A stretch of 64,000 bases of DNA from Streptomyces hoynatensis (GTDB taxonomy: Bacteria > Actinomycetota > Actinomycetes > Streptomycetales > Streptomycetaceae): contig NZ_RBAL01000001.1 in the NCBI RefSeq assembly GCF_003626535.1, positions 1 to 64,000 of the forward strand. Direction: 5' to 3'. A model generated the notes under the pieces. The model had not been told where the DNA came from. It saw only the letters and a program-made list of their open reading frames with translations, and searched no databases. Positions 63,101 through 64,000 of this stretch are shown here, one piece after another. Each line of letters begins with the position of its first letter. Position 1 is the first letter of the stretch. A program made the translations under genes and the position numbers.

Positions 63101-63960
63101 CCTGGCACGCCGCCCGGCTCCCGCAGGGCGGCTACGCCGTGGAGCGGGCCGTCTTCACCTACGCCGCCTCGGGGGCGCAGTTCGCCGGGGCGGCGGCCCG
63201 GAAGCGGACGCCACCCGCCGGGCGGGCCGTCCTCGTGGCCGACCCCTCGCTCAGCCTGCTGTGGGCGGCCGAGGAGGTGACCGCCCTGCGCCGCGCCTTC
63301 TACCCGCAGGCCCGGCTGTACGGGGACTTCCCGGACGACCCTTCGCTGCCGGTGCGGGGGCGGGGCACGCCGGAGGAGGTGCTGGCCGTGCTGCCTGGCG
63401 CGCCGCGCCAAGGCGAGGCCGCCTCCCTGCTGCACATCGCCTCGCACGGCTCGGCCGGCGCGCGGCCCACGGTCTCCGCCCTCGACCTGACCGGGCCGCT
63501 GACCGTGGCGCGGGTCCTGGATCGGGCGGGCGGCCCCAGGCCGGGGGAGCGGGGGCCGCTGGTCGTGCTCAGCGCCTGCGAGACCGATCTCAGCACCCGC
63601 GACCACGACGAGGCGCTCACCCTCACCACGGCCTTCGTGGCCCGCGGCGCCACGGACGCGGTCGGCTCCCGGTGGATGACCGAGGACAGCGGCTCGGCCC
63701 TGCTGATGGCGGTCTTCCACCACCACCTGTCCTTCGGCGGGCTGGCGCCCCCGGACGCGCTGCGCGCCGCCCAGCTGTGGATGCTCGACCCCGCCCGCAC
63801 GCCCCCGCCCTGCCTGGAGGGCCACCTGCGGCGCGAGGCGCTGCGGCCGCACCTCGAACGGCCGCGCGTCTGGGCCCCGTTCATCCACCAGGGCAACCCC
63901 GCGCCCGCCGGGCCAGGGGCCACCCCCGCGGGCGGCGGCCCCGGCGGCGGCCGGCCGTAG
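57148..63960 (+). CDS. Giant tandem TPR-CHAT caspase-like protease
   Basis: A 2,270-residue protein made of two paralogous modules, each a long TPR-like helical region followed by a CHAT peptidase domain. Module 1 (about 1-1060) has the dyad His897 (LHLSCHALAG) and Cys949 (LSACETD). Module 2 (about 1095-2260) has His2100 (LHIASHGSAG) and Cys2144 (LSACETD). Both keep VGSRW and AAQLWMLDP and end in HQGNP. The linker holds NGTEGTEGTDCTEGTDS-like triplet repeats and an ATG at 60358 behind GAGGAG, an apparent internal start. CHAT proteins are caspase relatives that cut partners on activation. GTG 57148 follows GAGGGGG. The fusion may be real or due to one indel near 60340. Confidence 0.87.
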   Translation: MTEETQPGGDAGLPDRAHAAAHRAGAAADRPREWAGRPAPARDAGEALARATRTLLARAREDAAAFARLTAWLCSRLTTQAPAGQVAAELAELGLDDPELAPLQELFTRLGTGSGEPRAQAEAARSCARAARRALDAAPRGARERPGIARFHALLLVRQALLAPGTVDFTEVDDVALAAPEPDPAARAAWPGPLGAQHQVASLVDTVRIFQTADRNRLEHSVARLREMTAAVPGEGPAAQAARRSTAGLLSATFLHASRLQGNHRDVDAGLATARELLAAHHREGTPPPTELRVLAAFLEINVACRGDDPQALAPLIEELTRHHAALAPGHQLRFAVAAALGEAHRALAARTGDPAGLATASRYFRQAAATEQRHVPPLLAPYFPAYRAETLANLVLLEPGREAVGRAVAAVREALAAPGAFAGQEALLRYSLGRALLHAAGRPGEAGLLDQGLAELSRVRELAAQGAELPQLADALTRLAEAHWQRGLRRRSAPDVETSLAIGREALLRLSADVLLQLGAEHGLAVARGGAAQALRLAHRCALTGRRARAVEALELGRGLVLRAAAASRGVPELLKERGRPDLAARWRAEAAVEPLGPGAAPALLDPSAGPQVPSSLRRGVLAALGASSGEGAVALLGVPGLDELAAGLAAAGADALIYLVPGEAPGQPGFALLVRPEPGAAPRTTLLELPRLTQDAEPLKRYLDAVAPRSRALADPALHRSWRAAWDAHWQAALRELCDWAWPAVMGPVLAAVRPRGPRAPRLVLVPCGRLGTVPWHAARTRDPSGGAGRRRYRYACQEAVFSHAASGSQFLRAAARARLPLTGRRVLVADPHLDLVWSEIETQALRATCYADALGYGAFPTAAREPDAPGTPRDLLAALPGGTAPAAVLHLSCHALAGPSPTRSALRLAVPPGGEPDAGQLTVARILDSAARPPDPAGPLVVLSACETDLSTRDHDEALTLATALVAGGAADVVGSRWAVSDGSTALMMTVFHHYLVHRGQAPADALRAAQLWMLDPGREPPPGLPAPLRREAARRDLDQVHLWAAFTHQGNPTAGPGTARANEEPHMNGTEGTEGTDCTEGTDSTEGTDGIDELLERAECFLPALFTPGPRRPPAAPPVAGERERVMRQLAAAERRLAPGDPRLAPLRVRLGTLIGVRYLREAGEGDREEAIRLLRAAREGSAAGLGEDDRLLGTTLLALLLLPMPVPWPEGRMPDFEAMVAWAVRQPPPGPGLVAELAEAERLLTELRAGPLPPGWREQVAQLARAARLVRTAIHSGIAGLPSFLGRIGKFARALPGVPYGDQLQAVLRLAHSAAPGNLPRTAPDSPQTAPDSPRAPSGSPQRPPHSPTTAPASPPDPSRDFAELLMLAEMQVPGTVSTERLGEISSLLARPGDGASERAVVADQALSGLVKAIMALRTGKAEHLAEGAEAMRGVAPKIPGMEHILPGISAAGRLVRGNIEDEDEGLRGLRALASGAAGRPGAPPTKEVRDARLLGRVMEAMLRLWRLHRSPAETGPERERSLRELEEIHAGLLETARDTDPGDEWYGYVSMALGIAEMDLALRRGFRLGELRAGLEKLERALAHEGSPGFLRAWLDNVVLALRAHLRLLEGDPGGVAGLAERVHGSLDKGDAFLNQRALGRASLAMTQLSAYGLTGDRALLDEAIAELERATAELAEEGSDPIRGDVPWELARAYAARAGDGDLARAAAAGLDSLRLVADDVLMQLGAEHALQAAQAGASRGLRIAAWALGVGLLPQAVTALEAGRALVLRAAGAAAGVPERLEALGQRALAEEWRRAAPRSPGAADAPGPFDREHLIPSTLRRRALDALGAERGDLLAVPDLPTLTAALESGGADALVYLIPGQGKADGAALILGRAAGPARAEDAAGAARAGADAGAVLRLPGLSQAGREPLERWLNAAADRAADRPRWEAALDALCDWAGRAVVGPLLRRIGRALGPVPGPYRLVLVPCGNLGVVPWHAARLPQGGYAVERAVFTYAASGAQFAGAAARKRTPPAGRAVLVADPSLSLLWAAEEVTALRRAFYPQARLYGDFPDDPSLPVRGRGTPEEVLAVLPGAPRQGEAASLLHIASHGSAGARPTVSALDLTGPLTVARVLDRAGGPRPGERGPLVVLSACETDLSTRDHDEALTLTTAFVARGATDAVGSRWMTEDSGSALLMAVFHHHLSFGGLAPPDALRAAQLWMLDPARTPPPCLEGHLRREALRPHLERPRVWAPFIHQGNPAPAGPGATPAGGGPGGGRP

Positions 63961-64000
63961 CCCCGCGCGCCCGGGGGCGGCGTCCCGGCGCCGTGGCCGG

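Noticed and set aside
1..64000. tRNA, rRNA and riboswitch genes
   Set aside because: No tRNA-like T-loop and acceptor pairing, rRNA segment or recognisable riboswitch was found by eye; a covariance-model search could still find one.

Overview
The window is high-GC actinobacterial DNA, most likely from a Streptomyces or close relative. The signs are the strong G/C third-position bias, GTG starts with 1-4 base gene overlaps, XRE-TPR regulators, a GH5-CBM2 cellulase and AA10 LPMO with CebR-type operators, and an Rhs gene of actinobacterial type. No tRNA, rRNA or CRISPR array was seen. Region 1 (0-21 kb) is accessory DNA. It opens with the end of an IS5-like transposase and holds two class I lanthipeptide clusters of the FxLD type. 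Cluster 1 (2.2-8.8 kb) has a precursor, a dehydratase carrying only the glutamylation part, a LanC cyclase, a protein fusing the missing elimination domain to a PIMT-like methyltransferase, and a helical protein of unknown role. Cluster 2 (14.1-19.9 kb) has a free-standing methyltransferase, a precursor, a full-length LanB and a LanC. Both precursors share a TGDNCG core motif, and in both clusters a hairpin separates precursor from dehydratase. Each cluster has an XRE-TPR regulator upstream on the opposite strand. No exporter or leader peptidase is visible in either. Between the clusters lie a YciI-like protein, a DUF6247-like protein, a group II intron maturase remnant, a GNAT enzyme, an anti-sigma-like ATPase, a small membrane protein and a Nudix hydrolase. 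A GC-rich repeat of about 320-370 bp occurs three times, once before and twice (inverted) after the second cluster. Region 2 (21-34.8 kb) looks chromosomal: pntAB transhydrogenase, a ROK regulator, the convergent cellulase and LPMO genes each behind a CebR-like box, a TetR-controlled DrrAB-type ABC exporter with a perfect 19-bp-arm palindrome, a TetR/DUF1772 pair and an NmrA/LysR pair. Region 3 (34.9-64 kb) is rich in conflict and signalling genes. It holds an Rhs toxin of about 1,518 residues with a coupled small immunity candidate, a HAD phosphatase, a DUF1707 protein and a RES-domain/antitoxin-like pair. Next comes a leftward four-gene operon joined by 4-base overlaps: Ser/Thr kinase with membrane segments, coiled-coil protein, ClpB-like AAA+ ATPase and FHA protein. 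Divergent from it lies a radical SAM activase-like gene, then a macrodomain gene on the opposite strand, then a rightward run of an unknown protein, a lipoprotein with a VWA-like motif, a coiled-coil membrane protein and a 2,270-residue protein with two complete TPR-CHAT (caspase-like) modules. I infer that the 44-64 kb genes form one multi-component signalling and protease system, plausibly a defence or programmed-death system of the kind predicted for multicellular actinobacteria. This combination is the best candidate here for an undescribed system.
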